DNA of 30,767 bases. It comes from a virus. This document shows positions 8,001-14,210 of the stretch, in pieces. The first letter of the stretch is position 1; every line of letters begins with the position of its first letter. A program made the translations under genes and the position numbers. The notes beneath the pieces are model-generated. The model searched no databases. It was not told the DNA's origin and worked only from the letters and a program-made list of their open reading frames with translations. Where the stretch lies: IMG/VR virus record IMGVR_UViG_3300042361_000229, positions 1 through 30,767 of that record; one strand, written 5' to 3'.

Positions 8001-10708
8001 GTGAAGTTATTCCTGCGGTTCTTGGTCCTGAAGGAATGTCTAGGTGGCGTCAGAATATTAGCGCAATGAAAGCTAGTTCTCCTGAGCAAACCGTTGATGC
8101 CGCAACTGCTGAGTTGCGTCGTGGTCATTTAAATAATGCATGGCAAGCAAACCCGTCTAAAAAGTTTATTGACGAAGGTGAACGTTTACAAAACAGCTTA
8201 ACTAATGAAGTTTTTGAAAGCATGCGCAACGATTTGGATGGCCTGCGTGCAAGAGAGCTTGAAATGCAATACACCGTAGATAGGCGTATTGCTGAAGCCG
8301 AAAAACTTGGTGAAGAAGTTATTAACGTTCGTGAGAGCGCAATGCGTCAGGCTCGTGAAATTGAACAAGCCACCGAGGAAAGGCTTGGCGTTCCTGTTGG
8401 CAGAACAGCCGAGGATGGTACGTTTACTCCCATGGGGGAACAGGCGTTTGATACTCCCGAGTCTATTGTTGAGTTTGCCGATGTTGTGCGTGCGCAAAAC
8501 GAACCTACTGGTCCGTTTGTGCAGCCTCTTACTGGTGCTGAAGCCCGCAAGGCTTCTGCTAACGTTCGTGAAGCATACAAAAGAAAACTTGATACCGCTG
8601 AGCGTGAACTTGCTGAGTTAATAGATAGAAAAGCAGCTAAGCAGACTGTAACCAAGAAGCGTAATGAGATTAACCGTATCAAAGCAGAAGCTAGACAGGC
8701 TGTTGCTAACACCCGTACGCAGGCACAGTTGGATTACGCCATACGTCAAAAGGAGGGTGCCGTTGGACGTCGTCTTGAGGCGTATAATGCGGCTATTGAA
8801 TCTGTTGAAGAGTGGAAGAAGAAGAATCCTGGTGTGATTAAGGATGCTGAAGCAGCTTTGAAAGCGCAACAGAAAATGCTTGACGATGTGCGTTCTGTGG
8901 TTGATGAACTCCGTAGGCAGGATAAAAAGACTATTAATAAGCTTGAAAAAACTTTTGGTGGTACCGACGGATATTGGGCCAAGGTTAATGACACTAAGGC
9001 TTTGATTGATGATTTAAATGAGCAGGCTCGTATGGTAAATATGATTACCGCCATGCCGAGCGAAGAAGCTAGAAATATTATAATGCGTTTGTCGGGCAAG
9101 AAGGGTCGTGTTTCTGCGGCTAGAGCAGATAGGGCTATACAGGCTTATCGTGAGTGGATGGATGTCAACAAGTCTGTGTTTGAAGAATTGTCTAAAAACC
9201 CTGATGACCCTATTGCTAAAGCATGGGCTAATGTAGCAAGTGCAGAGTCTGAGTATATTTGGAATTCGTATCGCAACTTTGATGCTGTTGAAGCTTTGAT
9301 GGATGCTAGTGAGCCTGTGTGGGCTTCACGCATTGTTCAACCTTTTGCTGAGGAGTGGGAAAAGGCGGCCAAAGCTAGTGGCTTGTATGATGCTATGTCT
9401 CCTGGTGGTAAGCGTATTATTGATGAAGATACGGGTGCCGACTTGAGTAAGGGTTTCCCGGGTTTGATGGGTAATACAGAGGCGTTGGAGTTGTTGAATC
9501 GTATGTCAACTTTGGGTACGCCAGGTGTTGTGAATGACCTTGCCAAGTTTATGCGTGGATATACGGGCTTCTTCCGTGGCTACGCCACGTTGAGCCCTGG
9601 CTTCCATGTGCGTAACAGTATTAGCAACGTGTTTTCGTTGTTTGCCGCAGGCACAGACCCTGTTAATATGACTCGTGGTTTTGCAGTTTGGAAGCAGTTA
9701 CAGTCTGGTATTAAGTCTGGTAGAAATATTGATGATATTATTTCTTCTATTCCTAGTGACCAGCAGGAGTTTGCTCGTATTGCTTGGCGTGTTATGAATG
9801 GTTTGGGTGGTGGACGCACTGCTGACGCTCTTGAGGGTTTTATGCGTGAAGGCAATAGGATTACTTCTAATGCTTTTCTTGAAGCTTCGAGAGGTTTTGG
9901 TAATACTTTAGAAGGTTCTAGTCGTTTTATTTTGGCGTATGACTCTGCTGTTAAAGGCATGGATGAGGTTACAGCGTTTAACCGTACCGGTCGTTTCTTG
10001 GTTGACTACAACAAGAAGACGGCGATTGATGAGGTCATGCGTGACATCATGCCGTTTTGGGTGTGGATGAGCCGCAACCTTCCGTTGCAGGTAATCACAC
10101 GCTGGACTAACCCTAAGCCTTATTTGATGTGGGATAAGTTTAGTAAGAACATGCAGGATGAAAACGCCGACAACGAAGTTGTGCCTGGGTATCTTCGAGA
10201 CTTGGGTGCTATCAGTCTTGGCGGTGGCAACTTCCTCAGTGTTGACTTGCCGTTTTCTCGTGTCGATGAACAGATTCAAGGATTTGCTAATCCGAAAAGT
10301 TTCATTGGAAACATCAACCCTGGTATCAAAGCACCAATTGAATGGTTGACCAATACGGATACGTTCCGGGACCGCAAGTTCCCTGATACGTATCGCAAAG
10401 TTGATGGGATGATGCTTCCGTTCCTTCCTTTACTTCAGGCTATTGGTCAAGTAGAGTACGACTCTAACGGCAACCCGGTCACTACCGAAAAGGCTTATTC
10501 AACTTTGATGAACCTTATTCCACCTTTGGGTCGCGCAGAGCGTTTGGCTCCTTCGGATGGTGGATTTAGTGCGCAAGCAGTACGCAGTCTCTTCGGTGTG
10601 CCGTTTACGACCGTCTCAGAGGGCTCTAGAGAGGCCGAGCTGTATAAGCGACTTGACGAGGTTAAACGTGTTGCGGGGGTTCGAGGTAAGGCTGACGAAG
10701 CTCGGTAA
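2054..10708 (+). CDS. Giant 2884-residue virion protein, candidate ejected internal protein
   Basis: One uninterrupted frame of 2884 codons fills 28% of the window. The N-terminus is Ala/Pro-rich, followed by a hydrophobic helical patch near 155-180 (GFAGDVLLDPLTYATFG) and a NYFPRV motif at 403-408. Long charged helical or coiled-coil regions occupy roughly 540-640, 1560-1720, 1850-1950 and 2170-2300. The C-terminal part has GFHVRN at 2516-2521 and PFWVWM at 2667-2672. These match what I remember of the C-terminal domains of 'large polyvalent' phage proteins, a recollection only. I see no RNA polymerase, lysozyme or protease motif. Upstream genes resemble an ejection-protein cassette, so a protein packaged in the head and injected with the DNA is likely. 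A tape measure is less likely because this length would imply a tail of about 0.4 micrometre. The leftward terminator follows directly. Confidence 0.75.
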   Translation: MVNPYTDSRYALARMMASKPAAPPIGGTSTPRVPAPSRASVQLGRAANDLAIGNPTLQERLNTIAKGGGNQSTKGLMGTVLGNPIAKAGFNALNVVGMVGRGTVGVLDEFNKATDNNPETRASFSNFYENVKDVEYGFGKAFNPNTGSIWLDRAIGFAGDVLLDPLTYATFGVGKFAGYAGRMDLANAVGKITNDAALVNRVQRFGRTADGMTPELLEAVGANRYGLHFLGKRIKVGQFDQGLRLPGSGAVGYMSERGMAKLRIIATDSKLGQAVSKVTLPGDFIEARRALRAGQLSDDTATALVSFFNADPVQRIEAGRVLQEQRSRLVDLFEREKGNGLDGYKNSLTDLLEDDAAFAAASPELQRAANIYKNIFSEFEDNVFQGLKAVDETIDPTARFRQNYFPRVVTDRGLNLLSDPTHPFGSQLRAIFNRDPLAGGRNFKARMLEPEDNFFGKVLTEDDLASTTKLNKIARDAGFGGDFFETDITKVLTRYIDEYAKEMGVLAKHKHLVETGFWKRVQDIKVDGQFVDEELVSALKRRAGTIDNDLARSAKTTAEALRSLDGAIKESKLNIAKQMKEAEQSLRELDAFEGIARTADDVLNAGIDLTDASLQQVVDQMGDLKKKFVGMLGLKLSRGGKIIIPDGVAESDVPMLSESMVSLLSRVEASVNAAKLDLDLARSGKQGADLQKVADDLLKEMERIKTEVDAARTTMQNTIQYGEILNDALEGAVAGDVSRLSEGQMLDLGALLSPSTGADRVFDIVQGVVGGTAGDAQTYLRSWMNEANSAYSRLTSASPAEIKDSIAKMNKSDFEEIVQRAFDSKVDPNELRMAAFYALGMDAKLYGAQAPEAISLLRTELESALEALDNAMAYNSKRSVEIARGERITANKIFEDQVKESYARVVDAIDDLSSLSKLQDEDFFKNMRRVVQENPAALDVVLTPETIEPFFKKYPILRDFFGSDNIAIVEIKSPFDDSVRLQSLDVDRVRGLMNEDAYVYKAHEMSPVPPPMAKDLTIGEFLDTIDNMVRTKSGILDQPAYSFGSGVSERAYTGMELKGMVDRYNGLVEESKRIQRLRREYVADNYGATDGPMLELEVKQLLESGVKESDSRIVGLNRRIEAAWQQSRNLASTSEYDDVLYAQLERVGYFRETDRIKKAKLRAEAETEYAFIKKDREQITRKGVIRSGTFSIGDKETEIADAIREISGGGGLVRPEGFDGLEQAQAKFANSLMQYTVVSEVHGRYNAVSSILAGFNQAPTERMVRNILNVVGSKHLSRVESKIESFRRAEAIMKILDVEVSNALRAGTMSPNGAFISSLNSLTESQRAILREAIGTQMAWTTDPRDLIIGRVRALKGKSTVSPGPQLNPDGSVRVDVNGNPLKLPNDRTKARQVYYRENIEPWFRTTYPNERYSMEAADRKLTAIRQQRGGTSRSTVSPFSEEATPQAIKQWFESIIGESEIGGRRTPNIGIAKLQREVKNFQKIHQQIKTMTSPDLNIGKWLDDPSAEQRTATWYAHLMDGSAKRLREAVNAHDRQGRLVTEAQLEAAGVSARAQQIDEDIARVTNAVKDIETISLEVKAAEAKIKSIDSQLKTATEKTFLNQQKKAALAELSDAKRRLVTVQQAPKRLRELEERTFKKLKARNQLSKIANDLSDRLSTVEEQIAIIETRPKPLSTTSKEKLKKLKVEKKKLDLDIEKTLKKFDETPALTAGEKEIITRSRKDISVRRMSEINQEYAELKGNAEYVQATADLEMHKALDVLADYNLDEFIDGFVISEAMETGAQGGPARVKRYVLMPNGERLVFSRAETTALFRSQYLSSGSPTATRIEANVRNSYVRGLLDGLKKEEAVSLSRVNLLQNRVTALNEEIAYVENWIEDATSRINSGDIVDGRMLNEKPGEFMGRRASEVRQNARIKKQLELEQERLKNSLALKEITQREIKGLEDYIDEIRNDAASWDDGVLSSALAKVKILTDGTTVTQTGEVIPAVLGPEGMSRWRQNISAMKASSPEQTVDAATAELRRGHLNNAWQANPSKKFIDEGERLQNSLTNEVFESMRNDLDGLRARELEMQYTVDRRIAEAEKLGEEVINVRESAMRQAREIEQATEERLGVPVGRTAEDGTFTPMGEQAFDTPESIVEFADVVRAQNEPTGPFVQPLTGAEARKASANVREAYKRKLDTAERELAELIDRKAAKQTVTKKRNEINRIKAEARQAVANTRTQAQLDYAIRQKEGAVGRRLEAYNAAIESVEEWKKKNPGVIKDAEAALKAQQKMLDDVRSVVDELRRQDKKTINKLEKTFGGTDGYWAKVNDTKALIDDLNEQARMVNMITAMPSEEARNIIMRLSGKKGRVSAARADRAIQAYREWMDVNKSVFEELSKNPDDPIAKAWANVASAESEYIWNSYRNFDAVEALMDASEPVWASRIVQPFAEEWEKAAKASGLYDAMSPGGKRIIDEDTGADLSKGFPGLMGNTEALELLNRMSTLGTPGVVNDLAKFMRGYTGFFRGYATLSPGFHVRNSISNVFSLFAAGTDPVNMTRGFAVWKQLQSGIKSGRNIDDIISSIPSDQQEFARIAWRVMNGLGGGRTADALEGFMREGNRITSNAFLEASRGFGNTLEGSSRFILAYDSAVKGMDEVTAFNRTGRFLVDYNKKTAIDEVMRDIMPFWVWMSRNLPLQVITRWTNPKPYLMWDKFSKNMQDENADNEVVPGYLRDLGAISLGGGNFLSVDLPFSRVDEQIQGFANPKSFIGNINPGIKAPIEWLTNTDTFRDRKFPDTYRKVDGMMLPFLPLLQAIGQVEYDSNGNPVTTEKAYSTLMNLIPPLGRAERLAPSDGGFSAQAVRSLFGVPFTTVSEGSREAELYKRLDEVKRVAGVRGKADEAR

Positions 10709-10710
10709 AC

Positions 10711-10736
10711 GACAAAAGCCACCCCGAAGGGTGGCC
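10711..10736 (-). terminator. Rho-independent terminator of the leftward operon
   Basis: On the minus strand, arms GCCACCC and GGGTGGC enclose a TTCG tetraloop (10718-10735) and are followed by TTTTGTCGTTT. The 7-bp perfect stem, UUCG loop and T-rich tail mark a terminator for leftward transcription, 15 nt beyond the stop of the last leftward gene. It sits between convergent operons. The plus-strand version lacks a T tract, so it may stop rightward transcripts only weakly. Confidence 0.85.
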
Positions 10737-10750
10737 TGTGTCGCTGGTAT

Positions 10751-11029
10751 TTATTCTTCCCAAATATCTATACCGTCTTTTTTTAATGCATCATCCATAG
10801 TTCCCATAAGAGACATTAGGATTCCTACACCTATCATCCATGATTCATGGTCTGCTAGTTGCATTCCATACATCGCACGCACAGCTTCGGTCATGTCTTC
10901 TTGTGACATCATTACTGTCATCTCGTAGAATGTTCCGTGGGATTCTACTATGCGTTCTGCTTTGGATGTTATTTCTGCTACGTCTTCAGGAGGTATTAGG
11001 TTTTTAATCCATTCAGGGTCTTCGGTCAT
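10751..11029 (-). CDS. Small acidic protein of unknown function
   Basis: A 92-residue acidic protein, the last gene of the leftward operon before its terminator. It has many Met residues, and the segment near residues 63-75 (WMIGVGILMSLMG) is hydrophobic but short and flanked by acidic residues, so it is more likely a buried helix than a membrane span. Its start lies inside the end of the 56-residue gene upstream (17-nt overlap). No family recognised. Confidence 0.6.
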   Translation of the reverse strand: MTEDPEWIKNLIPPEDVAEITSKAERIVESHGTFYEMTVMMSQEDMTEAVRAMYGMQLADHESWMIGVGILMSLMGTMDDALKKDGIDIWEE

Positions 11030-11183
11030 TTGCTATCACTATCCAGTCTTCTGTTAAACCATTAACGAACATGCCTAGTCCTTGTTCTACGTTTTCTTTG
11101 CCGTAATGTTTTGCTAGGATTTCGTACAGCTCTCGGGCGTTAATTGGATTGTGAAACGCAACCGTGAACTGTGTTTTGGTCAT
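11013..11183 (-). CDS. 56-residue unknown protein
   Basis: A short frame from ATG at 11183 to TGA at 11013-11015. The sequence starts MTKTQFTVAFHNPINARELY and ends WIVIANDRRP. It looks real because its start forms an ATGA overlap with the stop of the upstream 67-residue gene and its end overlaps the start of the next gene, filling what would otherwise be a 150-nt gap in a tightly packed operon. A short beta-strand plus helix pattern is plausible. No function can be assigned. Confidence 0.6.
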   Translation of the reverse strand: MTKTQFTVAFHNPINARELYEILAKHYGKENVEQGLGMFVNGLTEDWIVIANDRRP

Positions 11184-11383
11184 TCAGTTTTTTCGGCCTC
11201 CGCACGCATTGAGTTTTCAATTGCTGTTGCAACCATAACTACTTGTTCAACAGCTGTTGGTCCGAACTTTTCTTCAATTAGCGCAATGATTGCAAAAATG
11301 TTTGCCACCAACCAAAAAAGGTCAACCTCGTGGGTTTCCTCAGGTTGGGTTTGTTCTTCAGTTGTGTCCGGTGTCAGTTCCAT
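11180..11383 (-). CDS. Small acidic protein with hydrophobic centre
   Basis: A 67-residue protein with an acidic Glu/Thr/Gln-rich N-terminus (about 20 residues), a hydrophobic stretch at about 22-36 (LFWLVANIFAIIALI) and an acidic helical tail. The hydrophobic stretch is borderline for a single membrane span. It begins inside the end of the HTH-Nmad1 gene (26-nt overlap) and ends in an ATGA junction with the 56-residue gene. No family recognised. Confidence 0.55.
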   Translation of the reverse strand: MELTPDTTEEQTQPEETHEVDLFWLVANIFAIIALIEEKFGPTAVEQVVMVATAIENSMRAEAEKTE

Positions 11384-12185
11384 AGTCGTCTCCTAGTTCT
11401 AACGTAAAGGTTTCATCCATAAGCATTAACGCTATTACGCTGTAGCCTACGATGTCTAATAGTGTATCATCTGTTGACTCGTTCTGAGCCGTGTTTCCTT
11501 TTTTTGTGAGGTTTGCTAGGCGTTCTACTTTGTCGCTGAGGCGTACGGTTATACCGTACACTCCGAACTTGAGGATGTTGCCATGCCCGTAGTCGTGTTG
11601 CTTTTTGCACAGTGTGGATATCATGTGTCCTGTGTCCCATGTTTCACGTAGGCGCATCTCATGGATTGCCATGCATGCCATTGATTCGTATGTGCGCTGT
11701 GTGCCTTCTACTGTTGTGATTGCGAACTGTGATTCTAGGGCGTCAATGTAGTCTCGCATCAGGTCGACGTCGGTGCGTTTGCACCGTTCGTCTTTGATGC
11801 TTGCTAGGTGCATGACCCATTGCATTGCTGATTGTTCCCATGTGTCTGCAAGTCGGATTGATTTGCGGATTGTTGTGTCTGTTGCCATGACGCTCCTCAG
11901 TTTTTCAAAGGCTGCATTCCTGAGCCTCCATACGTGTGTTTTGGTTATGCCAATTTCGTTGGCGATTTTCTGTAGCGACTTTCCTTCGCTGATACAGGCG
12001 TTGATTATCCACAGGTCTCGTGGTTCTAGTTCGTCTACTAGACGAGCTACCGCCTCTCGTAACACCATCAGGTCTTCATTGGATTGTGCTGGCTCCTCGA
12101 AAGGTTTTGCTATCATCAATGCTTCGATATCGCTGTCGGGTGCCCGGTCTGCTGTTGACCTTATGGGTTTGAACTCATTCGTCAT
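11358..12185 (-). CDS. Sigma-region-4-like HTH fused to Nmad1/MazG-like domain
   Basis: A 275-residue protein with two recognisable parts. Residues about 43-98 match a sigma-70 region-4 type helix-turn-helix: LEPRDLWIINAC, then GKSLQKIANEIGITKTHVWRLR and a basic end. Residues about 190-260 carry the pattern QHDYG, FGVYG, RLSDKVERLANL and ESTDDTLLDIVGY, as in phage DUF1599/Nmad1 and MazG-like all-alpha nucleotide pyrophosphohydrolases, where the E..D residues bind metal. A helical linker (105-185) joins them. The gene may sense or hydrolyse a nucleotide while binding DNA, or may regulate transcription; the fusion is visible, its role is inference. The start overlaps the end of the upstream nuclease gene by 11 nt. 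Confidence 0.65.
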   Translation of the reverse strand: MTNEFKPIRSTADRAPDSDIEALMIAKPFEEPAQSNEDLMVLREAVARLVDELEPRDLWIINACISEGKSLQKIANEIGITKTHVWRLRNAAFEKLRSVMATDTTIRKSIRLADTWEQSAMQWVMHLASIKDERCKRTDVDLMRDYIDALESQFAITTVEGTQRTYESMACMAIHEMRLRETWDTGHMISTLCKKQHDYGHGNILKFGVYGITVRLSDKVERLANLTKKGNTAQNESTDDTLLDIVGYSVIALMLMDETFTLELGDDYGTDTGHN

Positions 12186-12636
12186 ATGCTTGATTATACA
12201 TCATGTCCATGACTTGCTCGGGTTCTATAATCCAGCCTTTAGCTGGATTGTTTGAACGCCTTGCGAAGTCCATCATCTTTAGATTCTTTTTGTTTTTCTT
12301 GATGTACTTCTTAAGTCTTTTAACCGATACAGTGATGAATGCCCCGGATTCTCCGTCCAACGTGTAAACGTAAACCCACCATTTTGCTTTGGTGACATTG
12401 ATGCCTGACGGTTTCCATACCTGATTACCTTCTTCGTCTGTCTTGCGGAACGCATTCTGTTCCACTTCCACCGCCATGCGCCCATTGCGGTAACGGTCCG
12501 TTTTAACTTCAAACGCTCCGTCAGATAGTGAGTCAAGAAATGATTTGACAAGTGCTTCTCCTTGATGTCCATAGTCTAGGTCCTTTTTAAAATTGAATTT
12601 GGATGCCGGGATGTCCCAGTCGGAATTCTTAGGCAT
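12175..12636 (-). CDS. PD-(D/E)XK-type phage nuclease
   Basis: A 153-residue protein. GHQGEALVKSFL (24-34) supplies the conserved Glu helix. FEVKTDRYRNGRMAVEVEQ (42-60) supplies the ExK core strand plus an EVE strand, and KPSGINVTKAKWWVYV (75-90) matches the strand-helix that follows in small phage nucleases of the PD-(D/E)XK superfamily. The C-terminus is Lys-rich (about 104-120). It probably cuts or trims DNA during replication or recombination, alongside RusA and the Cas4-like nuclease in the same operon. The exact activity cannot be read from the sequence. Its ATG lies inside the last codons of the 47-residue gene. Confidence 0.7.
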   Translation of the reverse strand: MPKNSDWDIPASKFNFKKDLDYGHQGEALVKSFLDSLSDGAFEVKTDRYRNGRMAVEVEQNAFRKTDEEGNQVWKPSGINVTKAKWWVYVYTLDGESGAFITVSVKRLKKYIKKNKKNLKMMDFARRSNNPAKGWIIEPEQVMDMMYNQAYDE

Positions 12637-12772
12637 CTAACTTACCGTTAGGGCCAAAGCCTTCCATGTAGGAAATCTTTACGGGTCGGGGGTTGGACGA
12701 CGTGTATGATGGTCGTGGTGTTTTAATGTTTACTTTACGACGTGGACGTCGTCTTTTTACGCTACCGCTCAT
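12629..12772 (-). CDS. 47-residue basic protein
   Basis: A short frame from ATG at 12772 to TAA at 12629-12631. Its N-terminus is strongly basic (MSGSVKRRRPRRKVNIK) and its end reads YMEGFGPNGKLDA. The start forms an ATGA overlap with the RusA stop and the end overlaps the nuclease start by 8 nt, which supports a real gene. The basic tail suggests nucleic-acid binding, but no family is recognised. Confidence 0.6.
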   Translation of the reverse strand: MSGSVKRRRPRRKVNIKTPRPSYTSSNPRPVKISYMEGFGPNGKLDA

Positions 12773-13116
12773 TTTTTGGTTACCTGTAGTTTGTACACCA
12801 AACGGTCATCTGTGTATGCGACACCGTTTAGCCCATCGAGAATTGACTTTACGTAGTTATCTATATCCCCACGTAAAGGGCTTGGCTCTATAGTATCACA
12901 CTCTGTAACTGTCACCGTAAACTTATCTTTGTATAACGATATCGTCAGAGACACTGGCTTGTCTGCGCAAAACCCCTCGTATGCTTCGGCTACTTGGCGT
13001 TCAAACTCTAGTGTTTGGGCGGGTGTGAACACCCTGCCCCTACGCCCGAGTCGTGGTCGTTGTTTAACCTTGGGTCGGAAGTTGAATGTTTGTTTATACT
13101 TCCTAGTCATCTCCAT
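12769..13116 (-). CDS. rusA: RusA-family Holliday junction resolvase
   Basis: A 115-residue protein, the usual RusA length. It has the basic start with KQRPRLGRRGRVFTP (18-32) and the diagnostic block RGDIDNYVKSILDGLNGVAYTDD spanning residues 82-104. Asp84, Asp86, Lys90 and Asp103 or Asp104 correspond to the metal-binding and catalytic positions of RusA. It resolves four-way junctions made during phage replication or recombination, and may debranch DNA before packaging. The chosen ATG (13116) lies inside the end of the preceding gene. A second in-frame ATG two codons on has GGAG only one base upstream, too close to serve as its Shine-Dalgarno sequence. Confidence 0.85.
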   Translation of the reverse strand: MEMTRKYKQTFNFRPKVKQRPRLGRRGRVFTPAQTLEFERQVAEAYEGFCADKPVSLTISLYKDKFTVTVTECDTIEPSPLRGDIDNYVKSILDGLNGVAYTDDRLVYKLQVTKK

Positions 13117-13285
13117 ACTTTCTTAGTATCTTTTTATACATCACCATAGCTGATGATATGTATCGTAGGTCTACGGATTTAACACTGCCGAATCCGTCTG
13201 CTTCGCAGGCTGTGGCGAAAGCGTATGCTACGTCACGGAATGCATCCAACTCTTCTGCGAGTCGGTTTTTACTTTTGTTGCTCAT
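13103..13285 (-). CDS. 60-residue unknown protein
   Basis: The ATG at 13285 is chosen over one at 13321 because GGAG lies 7 nt upstream (GGAGAAAGCAATG), and the longer version would overlap the primase end by 53 nt instead of 17. The protein has a basic start (MSNKSKNRL) and a helical body with FRDVAYAFATACEADGFG, and it ends MYKKILRKYGDD. It sits between primase and RusA. The name of the family is unknown to me. Confidence 0.6.
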   Translation of the reverse strand: MSNKSKNRLAEELDAFRDVAYAFATACEADGFGSVKSVDLRYISSAMVMYKKILRKYGDD

Positions 13286-14210
13286 TGCTTTCTCCAAAGA
13301 ATATATTGTAGGAACGTTCAATCATTTTTGCTAGTTCTTGGTCGCCGTCGGGGCGAAGGTGGAACTTACCCCAACGTTCGTCTGCTGATTTGAGAATGGT
13401 GTATGCATCCTGTGGGGATGCTTCGCAGTCTCTAAGTTTACACGCCAGCCTGAACAGTGCTGACGACCTGTCGTTGCCCTCTATCGGACCGTCACGCCAA
13501 ATGACGTACGGGATGGCACCAACTCTTTTCAGTGCTTGACGTACGTCTGTTGTTGCTTCCATCTGTGCCACGTGCACACGGCGGGGTGGAACCCATAGTG
13601 ATGCGATTGATTCTAGTTGTTCTCTTGTTGCTCTAGAATGTATTGCATCGTTTAGGAACTTCTCTAGGGACATTGGCTGGTCGTTGTCGTCTAGCACCAC
13701 CCTCTCGGCGTTGTACAAACCTTGTATAGCGGTCGGGTATGGTAGGCGCACGTAGTTGCCGAACCCTGTGCCTGGTGTTTCCTGTTTAGGGTTGACTTCT
13801 TTGGCTGGATAGTTGACTGCTTGATGGGCGGCTAAGAATGCTCGGCGCATTGTTGCGCCTGACACTAGCGAGTCTGCGAAAACCCACACGTGATATCCTT
13901 TGCGTGTTTTCTCAACCCAAGACTTAATTCCCTTGGCTGTGAATGCCATCTCTAGGTTGCGTGCCGCATCTAGGTCGTCTACGTCAATGTCGGAACATCC
14001 CCACACGCAGTACCAGTTTGATTTGTACGGTAGAAGTGGGTACACGCCGATAAGTTCGTCGCCTTGTAGGTGTCCGAGGAACTTGTCGGGTGACAATGCT
14101 TTACGTACGCATCCTCCATTCCATGAGCCGTACACATCTGCACGACCCCTGAATAGGGTGACGAACTGGTCAACCATTGCTGAGGTTAAAGCAATTCTGC
14201 TTGTGACCAT
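13269..14210 (-). CDS. DNA primase, archaeo-eukaryotic (AEP) type
   Basis: A 313-residue protein with the three AEP catalytic signatures in order. CSDIDVDD (72-79) gives the paired metal-binding Asp74 and Asp76. KGYHVWVF (104-111) gives the sxH-type His107. KEVNPKQ then GNYVRLPYP (137-159) gives the late basic and hydrophobic strand. It would make primers for phage DNA synthesis. The start has GGAGAG upstream and overlaps the end of the helicase gene by 25 nt, so primase and helicase are coupled like the gp4-type functions of other phages, but as separate polypeptides. The C-terminal part (about 220-313) is a helical domain resembling those following phage AEP cores. A combined primase-polymerase activity cannot be excluded. 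Confidence 0.75.
   Translation of the reverse strand: MVTSRIALTSAMVDQFVTLFRGRADVYGSWNGGCVRKALSPDKFLGHLQGDELIGVYPLLPYKSNWYCVWGCSDIDVDDLDAARNLEMAFTAKGIKSWVEKTRKGYHVWVFADSLVSGATMRRAFLAAHQAVNYPAKEVNPKQETPGTGFGNYVRLPYPTAIQGLYNAERVVLDDNDQPMSLEKFLNDAIHSRATREQLESIASLWVPPRRVHVAQMEATTDVRQALKRVGAIPYVIWRDGPIEGNDRSSALFRLACKLRDCEASPQDAYTILKSADERWGKFHLRPDGDQELAKMIERSYNIFFGESNEQQK

Noticed and set aside
2054-10708. Virion RNA polymerase (N4-like)
   Set aside because: The size fits, but I found no single-subunit polymerase catalytic motifs in the sequence; the recognisable segments resemble large polyvalent proteins.
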